Positions 44,262 to 54,408 of a DNA stretch of 64,000 nucleotides are shown here, in pieces. Below the pieces are notes generated by a model. The model did not search any database. It was not told where the DNA came from and was given only the letters and a program-made list of their open reading frames with translations. The position numbers were made by a program, and so were the translations under genes. Source of the stretch: Vibrio fortis (GTDB lineage: Bacteria > Pseudomonadota > Gammaproteobacteria > Enterobacterales > Vibrionaceae); assembly GCF_024347475.1 (NCBI RefSeq), contig NZ_AP025487.1:2480001-2544000 (forward strand). Reading direction: 5' to 3'. Position 1 is the stretch's first letter; the number at the start of each line of letters is the position of its first letter.

Positions 44262-44939
44262 ATGATTAAGTTCTACTTCCACCGCACCCCAAACCCAATG
44301 AAAGTTGCGCTCTATCTTGCAGAAACAGGTCTAGCCTACGAATTGGTTCCTGTTGATACGCTTAAAGGTGAACAGCACACTCCGGAGTTTCGTCTAGTCA
44401 ATCCCAATGGCAAGACGCCAGCGATTGAGGATGACGGCACCCGTATTTTTGACTCCAATGCGATCCTCCTTTATCTGTCAGAAAAGACAGGGCTGTTTGC
44501 TGGCCAACCACAAACCCGTGGAGAGCTACTCTCTTGGTTGATGTTTATCGCCTCTGGATTGGGACCTTTCTCTGGTCAATCGGTTCATTTCAATAAAGCA
44601 GCACCTGAAGATCTGCCTTATGCCAAAAACCGTTACCGTCGTGAAGCACAGCGACACTATGAGGTGCTCGACAACCATCTTGCCGACAAAACTTACATGG
44701 TGGGTGAAGAGTACACTATCGTCGATATGGCGGCGTGGGGCTGGATAGACAAAGCGCCATTCGTGCTGGGTGAAGATGCACTTAATGACTATCCAAACCT
44801 AAAGCGCTGGTTTGAACTGGTCAATGCTCGCCCAGCCGTAGCAAAAGCACGTGAGATCGAGAGTGGTATCGATTTTAAAGCGACGATTGATGAAGAGGCA
44901 GCGAGAGCACTATTCCCGCAGAACTACCCTAAGGCTTAA
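44262..44939 (+). CDS. Glutathione S-transferase (Nu-class, YfcG/YghU-like)
   Basis: The 225-residue cytoplasmic protein has a thioredoxin-like N-terminal domain (IKFYFHRTPNPMKVALYLAE, with the glutathione-binding NGKTPAIEDDGTRIFDSNAILLYL at 45-70) and an alpha-helical C-terminal domain ending in RPAVAKARE. The TPNPMK segment fits the Nu class, which binds two glutathiones and reduces peroxides or disulphides. Regulation by a TetR-type repressor is inferred from the palindrome over its promoter. A likely partner gene is not adjacent. AGGAGTT precedes the ATG. Confidence 0.9.
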   Translation: MIKFYFHRTPNPMKVALYLAETGLAYELVPVDTLKGEQHTPEFRLVNPNGKTPAIEDDGTRIFDSNAILLYLSEKTGLFAGQPQTRGELLSWLMFIASGLGPFSGQSVHFNKAAPEDLPYAKNRYRREAQRHYEVLDNHLADKTYMVGEEYTIVDMAAWGWIDKAPFVLGEDALNDYPNLKRWFELVNARPAVAKAREIESGIDFKATIDEEAARALFPQNYPKA

Positions 44940-44978
44940 TACTCAGAACTTAGAGGCAGAGCTTTCTCAAGCCAATAA

Positions 44979-45004
44979 AAAAGCCGCTGTATAAAGCGGC
45001 TTTT
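44979..45004. terminator. Bidirectional terminator, GST gene and thiI
   Basis: AAAAGCCGCT and AGCGGCTTTT form a 10-bp stem with a six-base loop between two convergent genes. Confidence 0.9.
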
Positions 45005-45025
45005 AAGGCATGCGTAGTTAGTGAC

Positions 45026-46474
45026 CTATGGGCGGTACACTTTTACGTTAGCGAAACCCTGCTCTTGCAAGTAAAGTGCTTGCAGACGGCTCATCACGCC
45101 ACGATCACAGTACAGTAGGTACTCTTTGCTCTGGTCAAGATCACCAAACTGCGTTGCTAGCTTGTAGAAAGGCAGATGCTTAACGTCAACGCCATCGATC
45201 TCTAGTGGGTTTTCGTCTTCCTCATCTGGGCTACGAATATCCAGCACGATTGCGTGTTCAGCAACAGCTTGAACCTGTTCAACTTCTGGTGCTTGCTCTT
45301 GGCTCTCTTTCTCGATGTCACGAATGTCCATCACGCGAGCGTTCTCGATCACTTGCTCCAGAACGTCAAAGTTAAACTTCGCTTCTTCCGCTTCTAGTTT
45401 ACCCTTCTTCGCTTTCACTGTTGGCTTTTTAGAGATAACACCACAGTATTCAGGCATTACTTTCGCGAAGTCTTCAGTACCGATGTTACGCGCTAGGTCG
45501 ATGATGTCTTCTTTATCCCAGTTGATCAGTGGGCGAAGGATCAGCGTATCCGTAACGTTATCGATATGACGCAGGTTAGTCAGCGTTTGGCTTGAAACCT
45601 GACCTAGTGCTTCACCAGTAACCAGTGCTTCGATCTTGAACTTCTCTGCCACCATGCCACCAGCACGCATGAACATACGCTTAAGAACAACGCCCATTTG
45701 GCCGTCTTCAACGTTTTCAAGGATCTCAGCAACCACTGGTTCGAAGTCGATAGAGATGAATTTCACTTTTGCTGAAGAACCAAACTTGTTCCACAGGTAG
45801 TGAGCCACTTGCTTAACACCAATTTCGTGCGCAGGACCACCTAGGTTAAAGAAACAGTAATGTACTTTAGAGCCACGCTTGATGTGTAGGTAACTTGAAA
45901 CACCTGAGTCAAAGCCACCAGAAATTAGGCTTAATACGTCTTCTTGCGTACCTAGAGGGAAACCGCCTAGGCCCTTATGACGAGCGATAATCTGGTTAAG
46001 CTTATCGTTAGCAATTTCAACTTTTACCGTTACTTCTGGATCTTTCAGCTTAACGCGCGCTGATTCCACCGCTTGGTTAAGACCGCCACCAACGTAACGC
46101 TCTAGCTCAATAGAAGTAAACTCGTGCTTACCACGACGCTTTGCGCGAACAGAGAAGCTCTTACCTTCAATGTCGCCACGGCTACGCTCTAACACTTGCT
46201 CGAAGATGTCGTGCAGGTCTTTGAATTCAGACTGTTGAACTTCAAGAGAGTGATGAATACCTGGTGTTTGTGTCAGGATCTCAAGTACTTCTGGGTAGTA
46301 CTTATCACTTTCAGAGGTTACTTCGATATGGTCACGACGGTTGAATACCGCAACGCTTTCACAGCGACGCTGGATTACGTTACGAATGTTGCACTCTAGA
46401 ATCCTTGTGAAGCGCTTACGCACCGATTCACTTTTTACAAAAATTTCCGGATGGGGCTTAACAATAAATTTCAT
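45026..46474 (-). CDS. thiI: tRNA 4-thiouridine synthase ThiI with rhodanese domain
   Basis: ThiI thiolates uridine 8 of tRNA and supplies sulphur for thiazole synthesis. The 482-residue long form has a THUMP domain (about 60-165), the PP-loop ATP site [14 protein letters not shown] near 184, the conserved Cys at [11 protein letters not shown] near 344 and a C-terminal rhodanese domain with the persulphide-carrying Cys in [13 protein letters not shown] near 457. All parts needed for both functions are present. It is a single-gene unit with a convergent GST neighbour. Confidence 0.97.
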   Translation of the reverse strand: MKFIVKPHPEIFVKSESVRKRFTRILECNIRNVIQRRCESVAVFNRRDHIEVTSESDKYYPEVLEILTQTPGIHHSLEVQQSEFKDLHDIFEQVLERSRGDIEGKSFSVRAKRRGKHEFTSIELERYVGGGLNQAVESARVKLKDPEVTVKVEIANDKLNQIIARHKGLGGFPLGTQEDVLSLISGGFDSGVSSYLHIKRGSKVHYCFFNLGGPAHEIGVKQVAHYLWNKFGSSAKVKFISIDFEPVVAEILENVEDGQMGVVLKRMFMRAGGMVAEKFKIEALVTGEALGQVSSQTLTNLRHIDNVTDTLILRPLINWDKEDIIDLARNIGTEDFAKVMPEYCGVISKKPTVKAKKGKLEAEEAKFNFDVLEQVIENARVMDIRDIEKESQEQAPEVEQVQAVAEHAIVLDIRSPDEEDENPLEIDGVDVKHLPFYKLATQFGDLDQSKEYLLYCDRGVMSRLQALYLQEQGFANVKVYRP

Positions 46475-46712
46475 AGTACTTTCACAACATTAAACAAGTT
46501 TAAGGGGCTCGGCGCTAAGTAAAAACAGAGATTTCACCGAGCACTTGAAGCAAGAATAGATCATATCTAAATCTAAGGGCGCGAATTATACATGAGAAAG
46601 TCATACAAGGAAAAGAATGCTTGCCCTAACCCTATCATCGACAGGGAATAAGCACTCCACCCGTAGAGTCTGTACTGCCAAACGCAGCAAAAGGTTTAGT
46701 TTTTCCCACAAA
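46475..46712. other. Intergenic region upstream of thiI
   Basis: About 240 bases must contain the leftward thiI promoter. I see no gene or regulatory RNA; an open frame at 46617-46880 on the plus strand runs into the pomB coding region and has no coding character. Confidence 0.55.
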
Positions 46713-46741
46713 AAAGCCCGAGTCGCGATAACTCGGGCTTT
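46713..46741. terminator. Terminator of pomAB
   Basis: AAAGCCCGAGT and its complement form an 11-bp stem with a seven-base loop; the minus strand then runs into TTTTTTGTGGG. Confidence 0.9.
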
Positions 46742-46769
46742 AGGTTTGGGCTTTAATATTGAAGTGTAC

Positions 46770-47717
46770 CTATTCTGTCACGACCGGAACTTCATCACTG
46801 TAGAGAGGTTCACCCTGCATGATGCTGATCTCAACACGGCGGTTGAGGCTTCTTTGCCAATCGGTATCATTCGGCTCTAGAGGCTCAGTATCTGCCATTC
46901 CTCGTACCCGTAGCCTTTGATGAGAGAAACCTCTTACCTTCTCCATCTCTTGAGCAACCGACACCGCACGCTGAGAAGAGAGATCCCAATTTGAACGGTA
47001 AAGCTCAGAATCAAGGCGTTGGTTATCAGTATGTCCCGAGATACGAACAATACCCGGTACATCTTTCACCAACTCAGCTACCTGTCTGACCAATGGACGG
47101 AATTTAGGCTGTAAGAACGCTGACCCTTCTGGGAACGCACCTTTCTCACGAATTCGAATCACGATCTGCTGACCCAAGTTCTCGACCTCAATCGCTCCTT
47201 GGTCAATTTCACGCTCCAAGGCTTTCTTGATGCTCTCCATCAAGGTTTCCATCTCTTGAGACTGCGCTTCAGCTTGCTGCTGTTGCTTATCTGACTCAGA
47301 GTTCTGGTTGTTGTGGGTCGAAGTCTCTGGTGATTGACCACCAGTGAGTTTACCTTGATCGCGCTTAGTACCGCCCGCTCTGTCAGACTCACCCTCGTGA
47401 AACTCTAGCGTTTGCTGAGTAATATCGATGGTTTGCTGCATGATCACATCAATCGGTGTCGGCTCTGGGCGTCCAGGACGAAACTCTTGAGCAATAATAC
47501 TGGTACCTTTTGGAATATCTTTTACTTCTAATCGGTTTTGTACACCAAAGGCGAACTTCATCGAGCCTGCGATCTGCTTAAACTTCAGTACGTCCATCTC
47601 AGAGAAAGAGAGCAGCAGTACGAAGAAACACATCAATAGCGACATCAAGTCAGCAAAGGTACCCATCCATAAAGGTAAGCCGGGGGGCGGACATTTACAG
47701 GGAGTTTCTTCTTCCAT
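46770..47717 (-). CDS. pomB: Sodium-driven flagellar motor stator protein PomB
   Basis: PomB forms, with PomA, the sodium-conducting stator of the polar flagellum and anchors it to peptidoglycan. The 315-residue protein has one membrane segment at about residues 17-42 containing the ion-binding Asp23 (FADLMSLLMCFF), a long linker with Gln-rich stretches, and an OmpA-like domain from about 180 (VRISGHTDNQRLDSELYRSN) ending in NRRVEISIM. It starts eleven bases after the pomA stop. Confidence 0.97.
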   Translation of the reverse strand: MEEETPCKCPPPGLPLWMGTFADLMSLLMCFFVLLLSFSEMDVLKFKQIAGSMKFAFGVQNRLEVKDIPKGTSIIAQEFRPGRPEPTPIDVIMQQTIDITQQTLEFHEGESDRAGGTKRDQGKLTGGQSPETSTHNNQNSESDKQQQQAEAQSQEMETLMESIKKALEREIDQGAIEVENLGQQIVIRIREKGAFPEGSAFLQPKFRPLVRQVAELVKDVPGIVRISGHTDNQRLDSELYRSNWDLSSQRAVSVAQEMEKVRGFSHQRLRVRGMADTEPLEPNDTDWQRSLNRRVEISIMQGEPLYSDEVPVVTE

Positions 47718-47728
47718 TACCGAGCTCC

Positions 47729-48493
47729 TTAATCAGCTTCGCCATCTAGAAGACGTTTACCCTCATTGAGGTAGTTCTTCAGGTAGCCATCGATAACACG
47801 TGGGTTCTGACCATCTTGAATCGCCAATACACCATCCATGACTAGACGGCGGTTTAACGTTTCTTGTTCGCGGCGCAGTGCCAGTTTGTCAGCAATTGGG
47901 AAGAACACCATGTTAGAAAGAATCGCACCGTATAGTGTGGTTAAGAGTGCTACCGCCATCGCAGGACCGATCGCTTTTGGATCATCCATGTTCGAAAGCA
48001 TCGCAACCAGACCAACCAGCGTACCAATCATACCCATCGCCGGGGCAACATCACCAAAGGCGCTGAACACCTTACCGCCCTGCTCATGACGCTCATCGGT
48101 CAAAGCAATATCTTTTTGCAGTGCCGCTCTTACTACGTCGGCATCGTGGCCATCAACCAGTAAGTCGATGCCTTTCTGCATAAAGCTGTTATTAATTTCC
48201 ATCTCTTCCAGTGCAAGAAAACCACCTTTACGTGCCGCATCTGCCATCTCAACCACTTTCGCGATCAGATCTTCTGGTTCATCGGCTTTAAACATAAAGG
48301 CTTTGCCTGCAATCTTTGCAGCACCAAAGAACTGGCCCATTGTGAACTTCATCAAGACCACAAAGGTTGAACCACCAACCACGATCAAGATCGAAGTCGT
48401 GTCATAGAACATCCCAAGGCTTCCGCCCAAGATCATCGCCATGATCACGAAGGCAAATCCACCAATTAAACCTATTAGGGTTGCTAAATCCAC
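47729..48493 (-). CDS. pomA: Sodium-driven flagellar motor stator protein PomA
   Basis: PomA is the four-pass subunit of the stator. The 254-residue protein shows hydrophobic segments near residues 5-25, 33-52, 150-172 and 182-205 and a large cytoplasmic loop with conserved charges (EPEDLIAKVVEMADAARKGG, LQKDIALTDERHEQG) that contact the rotor. It forms an operon with pomB. A consensus sigma-28 (FliA) promoter lies 48-74 bases before the start, placing it among late flagellar genes. Confidence 0.97.
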   Translation of the reverse strand: MDLATLIGLIGGFAFVIMAMILGGSLGMFYDTTSILIVVGGSTFVVLMKFTMGQFFGAAKIAGKAFMFKADEPEDLIAKVVEMADAARKGGFLALEEMEINNSFMQKGIDLLVDGHDADVVRAALQKDIALTDERHEQGGKVFSAFGDVAPAMGMIGTLVGLVAMLSNMDDPKAIGPAMAVALLTTLYGAILSNMVFFPIADKLALRREQETLNRRLVMDGVLAIQDGQNPRVIDGYLKNYLNEGKRLLDGEAD

Positions 48494-48540
48494 TGAGCAC
48501 TCCTCATGCTTTTTCTTGTTCTACCTCGAGAATAATCTTC

Positions 48541-48567
48541 TTATCGGCAAGACTATAAGATCTTTTA
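48541..48567 (-). promoter_or_regulatory. Sigma-28 (FliA) promoter of pomAB
   Basis: On the minus strand TAAAAGAT, an 11-base spacer and GCCGATAA match the FliA consensus TAAAGTTT-N11-GCCGATAA, with a perfect -10 box and correct spacing. Confidence 0.85.
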
Positions 48568-48810
48568 GAAAATTCTTGGCCTAAGTATCACACTTTTGAG
48601 TCGTAATGACATTAAGACTTATGAATAACTGCGCACGGCAAGTAAGCCCATCGTAAATAGGTCTTCTCCAACTCGACACTTATTGAGTCATACAGATATG
48701 GCTGCCAAGCGCCCGATAAAACAAACTTTCTAGCAAATTTTATTGGTTACATTTGACCATCTCTACGCCCTAGGGTAACGTTCGTTCATCTTTCCAAACG
48801 CAGAACTATT
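48568..48810. other. Intergenic region ahead of xseB
   Basis: About 240 bases between the pomA promoter and the xseB start. They must contain the rightward promoter for xseB-ispA-dxs. I see no gene. Confidence 0.5.
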
Positions 48811-49053
48811 ATGGCTACTAAGAAACCGGAAAATATGAGCTTTGAAGCAGCAATTGAAGAGCTTGATGGCTTGGTTGATCAACTTGAAAATGGTGATCTA
48901 GCTTTAGATGATGCGCTGAAGAAATTCGAGCGTGGAATTGCACTAGCTCGTGCAGGTCAAAGCAAACTTAACGACGCAGAACAGCGCGTGAGTATTCTTC
49001 TTCAAAACGACGAAGATGCAGAGCTAAGTGACTTCAACCCACAACCAGAATAA
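48811..49053 (+). CDS. xseB: Exodeoxyribonuclease VII small subunit
   Basis: XseB associates in several copies with XseA to form exonuclease VII, which degrades single-stranded DNA. The 80-residue acidic, helical protein has the family core MSFEAAIEELDGLVDQLENGDLALDDALKKFERGI. It begins the xseB-ispA-dxs run on the plus strand, separated from ispA by 20 bases, an order shared with E. coli. Confidence 0.96.
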   Translation: MATKKPENMSFEAAIEELDGLVDQLENGDLALDDALKKFERGIALARAGQSKLNDAEQRVSILLQNDEDAELSDFNPQPE

Positions 49054-49073
49054 ATAATAGTATGAGATCCCCT

Positions 49074-49958
49074 ATGATTGAGACTTTAACGTCTTATCAA
49101 GCACGTAATAACGAGCAGTTAAACCAATGGCTTGACCGCCTTCCACATCAAAACCAAAACCTCATCAAGGCTATGCGTTATGGCTTACTGCTAGGTGGAA
49201 AACGCGCACGTCCATTTCTTGTCTACATCACAGGGGAAATGCTTGGCTGTAGCGCTGAAGAGCTCGACACGCCAGCTTCAGCGATTGAATGTATCCACGC
49301 TTACTCACTCATTCATGATGATCTTCCTGCCATGGACGATGATGAACTGCGTCGTGGTCATCAGACATGCCACATCAAATACGATGAAGCTACAGCAATT
49401 TTAACCGGCGACGCTCTACAAACGCTGGCCTTTACTATACTTGCGGAAGGCACATTAAGTGCTGCCGGAGAGAGTAACCGCGTACGTATGATTCAACGCC
49501 TAGCTGAAGCCTCTGGTGCTCAAGGTATGTGTATCGGTCAAGCGCTTGATATCGAAGCGGAAAATCGAGCAGTAACGCTTGAAGAACTGGAAGAGATTCA
49601 CCGTAACAAAACAGGCGCTCTTATGAAGAGTGCAATCCGTTTGGGCGCATTGGCAGCGGGTGAGAAAGCCTTCGAGGTTCTGCCGCAACTTGATAAATTT
49701 GCCGATGCGATTGGATTAGCGTTTCAGGTTCAAGACGACATTCTAGATATCATTAGTGATACAGAGACGCTTGGTAAACCACAAGGTTCTGATGAAGAAC
49801 TGAACAAAAGCACCTACCCTTCTTTGTTAGGATTGGACGGCGCTCAAGAAAAAGCTCAAACTCTATTGAACGAAGCGCTTCAAGCTTTAGACGCAATCCC
49901 ATACAATACCCAGTTACTCGAAGAGTTCGCCCGATATGTCATCGAGCGCAAGAACTAA
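49074..49958 (+). CDS. ispA: (2E,6E)-farnesyl diphosphate synthase
   Basis: IspA condenses dimethylallyl and isopentenyl diphosphates to farnesyl diphosphate in isoprenoid synthesis. The 294-residue protein has the chain-length motif with the first Asp-rich site LIHDDLPAMDDDELRRG near 82-98 and the second FQVQDDILDII near 221. GGKRARPFL near 43 binds diphosphate. I prefer the ATG at 49074; an ATG four codons earlier is possible. It lies in an operon with xseB and dxs. Confidence 0.96.
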   Translation: MIETLTSYQARNNEQLNQWLDRLPHQNQNLIKAMRYGLLLGGKRARPFLVYITGEMLGCSAEELDTPASAIECIHAYSLIHDDLPAMDDDELRRGHQTCHIKYDEATAILTGDALQTLAFTILAEGTLSAAGESNRVRMIQRLAEASGAQGMCIGQALDIEAENRAVTLEELEEIHRNKTGALMKSAIRLGALAAGEKAFEVLPQLDKFADAIGLAFQVQDDILDIISDTETLGKPQGSDEELNKSTYPSLLGLDGAQEKAQTLLNEALQALDAIPYNTQLLEEFARYVIERKN

Positions 49959-49979
49959 GACTATAAGCGCGCATTACCT

Positions 49980-51863
49980 ATGACTCTTGATATTTCAAAG
50001 TACCCAACTCTTGCTTTGGCTGACAAGCCAGAGGATTTGCGTCTTTTACCGAAAGAGACGCTTCCACAGCTCTGTGACGAGCTACGTACCTACCTCTTGA
50101 ACTCAGTGAGCCAGTCAAGCGGACACTTGGCTTCAGGCCTAGGTACGGTGGAACTAACGGTTGCTTTACACTATGTATACAACACACCTTTCGATCAGTT
50201 AGTTTGGGATGTGGGCCATCAGGCTTACCCACATAAGATTCTAACTGGCCGACGTGATCGCCTATCAACTATCCGCCAGAAAGACGGCTTACACCCTTTC
50301 CCATGGCGTGAAGAGAGCGAATACGACACGCTTTCAGTCGGTCACTCATCGACATCTATCAGTGCCGCACTTGGTATGGCAATCAGTGCTAAAAAAGAAG
50401 GCAAAGATCGTAAAGTCGTTAGCGTGATTGGTGATGGTGCGATTACCGCAGGTATGGCATTTGAAGCGATGAACCACGCAGGTGACGTACACAACGATAT
50501 GCTGGTTATCCTTAACGATAACGAAATGTCGATCTCTGAAAACGTGGGCGCATTGAACAACCACTTAGCTCAGGTTCTTTCTGGCAATCTTTACACGTCA
50601 ATTCGTGAAGGTGGCAAGAAAGTGCTATCTGGCGTTCCGCCGATTAAAGAGCTGGTGCGTCGTACTGAAGAACATCTCAAGGGCATGGTTATTCCAGGTA
50701 CCATGTTTGAAGAGCTTGGCTTTAACTATATTGGTCCAATTGATGGCCATGATGTCAACGAGCTGATTAAAACGCTTAAGAACATGAGAGACCTAAAAGG
50801 CCCTCAGTTCTTGCACATCATGACCAAGAAAGGCAAAGGTTACGAACCAGCAGAGAAAGATCCAATCGGCTACCACGGCGTACCTAAATTTGATCCTGCG
50901 CACTCTAGCCTACCAAAGAGCACCAGTGCTAAGCCGACCTTCTCTAAGATCTTCGGTGACTTCCTGTGTGATATGGCCGCGCAAGATCCTAAGCTGATGG
51001 CGATTACACCTGCGATGCGTGAAGGCTCTGGTATGGTTCGTTTCTCGAAAGAGTACCCAGAACAGTACTTCGATGTAGCTATCGCTGAACAGCACGCTGT
51101 GACGCTAGCAACAGGTATGGCGATTGCGGGTAACAACCCGATTGTAGCGATTTACTCAACCTTCCTGCAGCGTGGCTACGACCAACTGATCCACGATGTC
51201 GCTATCATGGATTTGCCGGTCATGTTTGCCATTGACCGTGCAGGTCTTGTTGGTGCCGATGGTCAGACACACCAAGGTGCGTTCGACTTAAGCTTTATGC
51301 GTTGTATTCCAAACATGGTGATCATGGCACCAAGCGATGAGAACGAATGTCGCCAAATGCTTTACACCGGCCACAAACATAATGGTCCAAGTGCCGTTCG
51401 CTACCCACGTGGTAATGGTATGGGCACAGAAATCCAAAATGAATTCACTGCACTTGAGATTGGTAAAGGCCGCATCATTCGCGAAAGCTCAAAAGCAAAA
51501 GATGGCGCTAAGGTTGCTATCCTAAGCTTTGGTACTTTCCTAGAAAATGCGCTTCAAGCTGCTGACGGTATCGATGCAACCGTTGCTGACATGCGCTTTG
51601 TGAAGCCGCTTGATGAGACGCTAATCAAGCAACTGGCTGCTGACCACGACGTCCTGGTGACCATTGAAGAGAATGCGATTGCAGGCGGTGCTGGTGCAGG
51701 TGTAGTTGAATTCTTGATGCAAGAGAAACTGCCAATGCCAGTATTGAACCTTGGCTTACCAGACAAGTTCATTGCTCAAGGTACACAAGGTGAACTGCAT
51801 GAAGAGCTTGGCCTAGATGCGAAAGGCATCGAAAAAGCAATCAACGACTACCTTGCTAAATAA
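49980..51863 (+). CDS. dxs: 1-deoxy-D-xylulose-5-phosphate synthase
   Basis: Dxs joins pyruvate and glyceraldehyde 3-phosphate, the first step of the MEP pathway to isoprenoids, with thiamine diphosphate. The 627-residue protein has the cofactor motif [20 protein letters not shown] near 150, the catalytic Glu in [17 protein letters not shown] near 370, [15 protein letters not shown] and a C-terminal domain ending [11 protein letters not shown]. It follows ispA after 21 bases. A strong terminator follows. Confidence 0.98.
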   Translation: MTLDISKYPTLALADKPEDLRLLPKETLPQLCDELRTYLLNSVSQSSGHLASGLGTVELTVALHYVYNTPFDQLVWDVGHQAYPHKILTGRRDRLSTIRQKDGLHPFPWREESEYDTLSVGHSSTSISAALGMAISAKKEGKDRKVVSVIGDGAITAGMAFEAMNHAGDVHNDMLVILNDNEMSISENVGALNNHLAQVLSGNLYTSIREGGKKVLSGVPPIKELVRRTEEHLKGMVIPGTMFEELGFNYIGPIDGHDVNELIKTLKNMRDLKGPQFLHIMTKKGKGYEPAEKDPIGYHGVPKFDPAHSSLPKSTSAKPTFSKIFGDFLCDMAAQDPKLMAITPAMREGSGMVRFSKEYPEQYFDVAIAEQHAVTLATGMAIAGNNPIVAIYSTFLQRGYDQLIHDVAIMDLPVMFAIDRAGLVGADGQTHQGAFDLSFMRCIPNMVIMAPSDENECRQMLYTGHKHNGPSAVRYPRGNGMGTEIQNEFTALEIGKGRIIRESSKAKDGAKVAILSFGTFLENALQAADGIDATVADMRFVKPLDETLIKQLAADHDVLVTIEENAIAGGAGAGVVEFLMQEKLPMPVLNLGLPDKFIAQGTQGELHEELGLDAKGIEKAINDYLAK

Positions 51864-51884
51864 GAAAGCATTGCTCTAGATACT

Positions 51885-51915
51885 AAAAAGGTTGACCGTA
51901 TGGTCAACCTTTTTT
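51885..51915. terminator. Bidirectional terminator, dxs and monooxygenase-like gene
   Basis: AAAAAGGTTGACC and its complement form a 13-bp stem around a four-base loop, ending in T residues. Confidence 0.92.
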
Positions 51916-51945
51916 ATTACCAGTAATCTACAGCCAACGATAAGC

Positions 51946-52296
51946 TTACTTAAGCACTGGCGCGTCGTAGTTCTCTGGTTCATCGGTGTAGATGCACACA
52001 TTAAACTTTTCAACTAAGCCTGTCTCTTCTACACACTGCTCTTGGAAGAACGCTTGGATCTCACGGCGTTGGCAGTGCGCTTCAAACGCTTCATTGTCCG
52101 CCCAGATCTCATTAAATGCGATTGGGTAACTCTCACCTTCAGCGAATGGGCTTGGTAAGTGACGAGTCACTGTGTATTGAATGCAACCATCTTCACGCAT
52201 TGTGTTTGGCTCAAGCGCTTTTAATACTTCAAATAGCTCGTTCAGTTTGCCCTCTTTTGGCTGAAACTGAGCAATACAATAAACCTTCTTAGACAT
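51946..52296 (-). CDS. Putative quinol monooxygenase (ABM domain)
   Basis: The 116-residue protein is an antibiotic-biosynthesis-monooxygenase (ABM) type ferredoxin-fold dimer, like E. coli YgiN. Family signs are the opening IAQFQPKEGKLNELFEVLKAL, the MREDGCIQYTVTRH block and a second half with FNEIWADNEAFEAHCQ. Such proteins oxidise quinols or degrade small aromatics, but the substrate here is unknown. It is alone, convergent with dxs and 83 bases after pgpA. Confidence 0.85.
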   Translation of the reverse strand: MSKKVYCIAQFQPKEGKLNELFEVLKALEPNTMREDGCIQYTVTRHLPSPFAEGESYPIAFNEIWADNEAFEAHCQRREIQAFFQEQCVEETGLVEKFNVCIYTDEPENYDAPVLK

Positions 52297-52379
52297 TGTT
52301 ATTCCTTGTTTTCTATTGTGTTACTAACCAACTAAGACGCTCCAACCCAATACAAGCATGTTAGAGCACTATGAACTGT

Positions 52380-52886
52380 TTATGCTAGCCAACCCGCGAA
52401 GTGGCCCACAGCGTAAAGCGCAATACCAGCCATTACGCCCGCGACGATATCATCAATCATGATGCCTAAGCCGCCATGAATGCGTTTGTCTAGCCAACCG
52501 ATCGGCCACGGCTTCACCATGTCAAAAAAGCGAAACAGCACAAAGCCTGTCAGTAGCCACTTCCATTCATCGGTTGGGATCTGTAATAAAGGCACTAGGC
52601 CCATGGTGATCCAAAAGCCTGCAAACTCATCCCAGACAATTGAGCCATGATCGTGCACGCCCATATCGTCAGACGTCACCTGACAGATTTTCACACCGAT
52701 GATACAGCTAAGGATCACCGCAACTACATACATTGGAAACGGCAATTGAACCAACAACAGGTAGAGTGGAATCGAGGCTAATGTGCCCATGGTGCCCGGC
52801 ACGACGGGTGAGAGTCCGCTACCAAATCCAGTAGCGAGTAAATGCCAAGGGTTCTTTAGCGAAATGAGAGAAAGAGGGTTTGTCAT
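52380..52886 (-). CDS. pgpA: Phosphatidylglycerophosphatase A
   Basis: PgpA removes phosphate from phosphatidylglycerophosphate in phospholipid synthesis. The 168-residue inner-membrane protein has the family motif GFGSGLSPVVPGTMGTLASIPLYLLL and a later DHGSIVWDEFAGFW block with metal-binding acid residues. Three or four membrane segments are visible. Its start overlaps the thiL stop by four bases (ATGA), so it is coupled to thiL. Confidence 0.96.
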   Translation of the reverse strand: MTNPLSLISLKNPWHLLATGFGSGLSPVVPGTMGTLASIPLYLLLVQLPFPMYVVAVILSCIIGVKICQVTSDDMGVHDHGSIVWDEFAGFWITMGLVPLLQIPTDEWKWLLTGFVLFRFFDMVKPWPIGWLDKRIHGGLGIMIDDIVAGVMAGIALYAVGHFAGWLA

Positions 52887-53860
52887 CCGTTTACCTTAAA
52901 GTGATCGTATCCACTTAAGTCCCAACTTAGTGGTTGACCGTTGTTATGTAATTCGAAGAATTCTACAGGTCTTATCTGACCAATGCAGGTGACTTTTGTT
53001 CCAGTGTGTGACAAAGCACTTTCTAGTGAGCCTTTATTTTCTTCTGGTACAGTAAAGCACAGCTCATACTCTTCACCACTCGTCAGTGCATAGTGTTGTG
53101 CAGCCGCAATATCAGGCGTGAACTGACGTAACTCTTGAGAGATAGGCAATGCACTCACATCAATGCTTGCGCCAACTTCAGAACGCTTAAGGATATGTTT
53201 AAGGTCAGCAATGACACCATCTGAGATATCAATGGCGGATGAAGCAAGGTTCACGAGTGCCTGACCAGCTAGTACGCGAGGAGCGCTGATGTAGTGTCTT
53301 TCTTCAAGTTCCTTAGCATAAGGTTTCGCTTGATTCTCTTCTGGGTTTAACAACACCTCTAGGCCAGCCTTGCTATCGCCTAGATTACCGGTCACGTAAA
53401 TCCAATCCCCGACTTTCGCACCGTCTCTGCGTAGCGCTTTACCTTCCGGCACAAAGCCTTGTACCGTCAGTGTCAGGCTCAGTGGCCCCTTCGTCGTATC
53501 ACCACCGATGAGTTGGATACCAAAGTAATCTGCAAGTTTGAAAAAAGAGTCACAGAATGGCGCTAGCCACGCTTCATCGACCTCTGGCATGGTCAACGCA
53601 AAAGAGACCCACGCCGGTGTTGCCCCCATAGCAGCAAGGTCACTGATGTTTGATGCTAGTGCCTTATGCGCCACCCAAGCTGGATTAGCTTCAGCTAGAA
53701 AATGAGTACCTGCGACTAGGGTGTCGGTGCTAATAGCGATCTCTACATTGCTTGGTGGCTTGACTAGAGCACAGTCATCACCGGCAGCGAGGTGTACATC
53801 CTTACGCTGAGGTTGTCGGTTTACGAAGTATTTATCAATCAGGTTGAACTCACCAGACAT
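52883..53860 (-). CDS. thiL: Thiamine-monophosphate kinase
   Basis: ThiL converts thiamine monophosphate to thiamine diphosphate. The 325-residue protein opens with GEFNLIDKYF and has the magnesium/ATP site HLAAGDDCALVKPP near 24-37, GDTTKGPLSLTLTVQGF near 119 and AIDISDGVIADLKH near 211. The nusB-thiL-pgpA order is conserved with E. coli. A terminator-like hairpin at 53896-53921 precedes it, so it may have its own promoter or be attenuated. Confidence 0.96.
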   Translation of the reverse strand: MSGEFNLIDKYFVNRQPQRKDVHLAAGDDCALVKPPSNVEIAISTDTLVAGTHFLAEANPAWVAHKALASNISDLAAMGATPAWVSFALTMPEVDEAWLAPFCDSFFKLADYFGIQLIGGDTTKGPLSLTLTVQGFVPEGKALRRDGAKVGDWIYVTGNLGDSKAGLEVLLNPEENQAKPYAKELEERHYISAPRVLAGQALVNLASSAIDISDGVIADLKHILKRSEVGASIDVSALPISQELRQFTPDIAAAQHYALTSGEEYELCFTVPEENKGSLESALSHTGTKVTCIGQIRPVEFFELHNNGQPLSWDLSGYDHFKVNG

Positions 53861-53895
53861 GTGATTACCTTTCTTTTACCGTCATCAGTTACAAA

Positions 53896-53921
53896 AAAGG
53901 CCAGCATATTTGCTGACCTTT
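53896..53921 (-). terminator. Terminator after nusB
   Basis: AAAGGCCAGCA and TGCTGACCTTT form an 11-bp stem (one G-U) with a four-base loop; the minus strand runs into six T residues. Confidence 0.8.
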
Positions 53922-53940
53922 CGATTCTATGTCGAACGTA

Positions 53941-54408
53941 TTACTTCTTACGTACGTGCGGTGCTGCTTTATCAAGTACACCGTTAACAAACTTGTGGCT
54001 GTCTTCTGCTGCAAATACTTTTGCAAGTTCGATAGCTTCGTTGATAACCACTTTGTATGGTACATCTTCGCGACGAGTCATCTCGTACATAGCTAAACGT
54101 AGAAGAGCAAGCTCCATTAAGTCCAGATCTTGCATAGGGCGAGATACGAATGGACGAAGTTTGCTGTCTAGTTCCATGTGGCTTAGAGCAACACCAGTTA
54201 GCAGGTCGCGGAAGTATGCAACGTCTGTCTCTGGCATAGCAAGCGCAGGCTCAGCTGCGTGATGCTCTTCTTCATCATACTTACCACCAGATAAGAACTG
54301 TTCTTCAACTGTGGCAATATTTTCTTTAGTAATTTGCCAAGAATAAATTGCTTGTAGAGCAAATTGACGTGCATTACGACGTGCGGCTGGTTTCACACTG
54401 GCCCCCAT
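53941..54408 (-). CDS. nusB: Transcription antitermination protein NusB
   Basis: NusB acts with NusE (S10) on rRNA antitermination. The 155-residue, all-helical protein has the family blocks [22 protein letters not shown] and, near the end, [32 protein letters not shown]. Its start overlaps the ribH stop by one base (TAATG), so the two are translationally coupled, as in many gammaproteobacteria. Confidence 0.97.
   Translation of the reverse strand: MGASVKPAARRNARQFALQAIYSWQITKENIATVEEQFLSGGKYDEEEHHAAEPALAMPETDVAYFRDLLTGVALSHMELDSKLRPFVSRPMQDLDLMELALLRLAMYEMTRREDVPYKVVINEAIELAKVFAAEDSHKFVNGVLDKAAPHVRKK

Noticed and set aside
46617..46880. Open frame of 87 codons on the plus strand
   Set aside because: It crosses the pomAB terminator and enters pomB in antisense, without a ribosome binding site.
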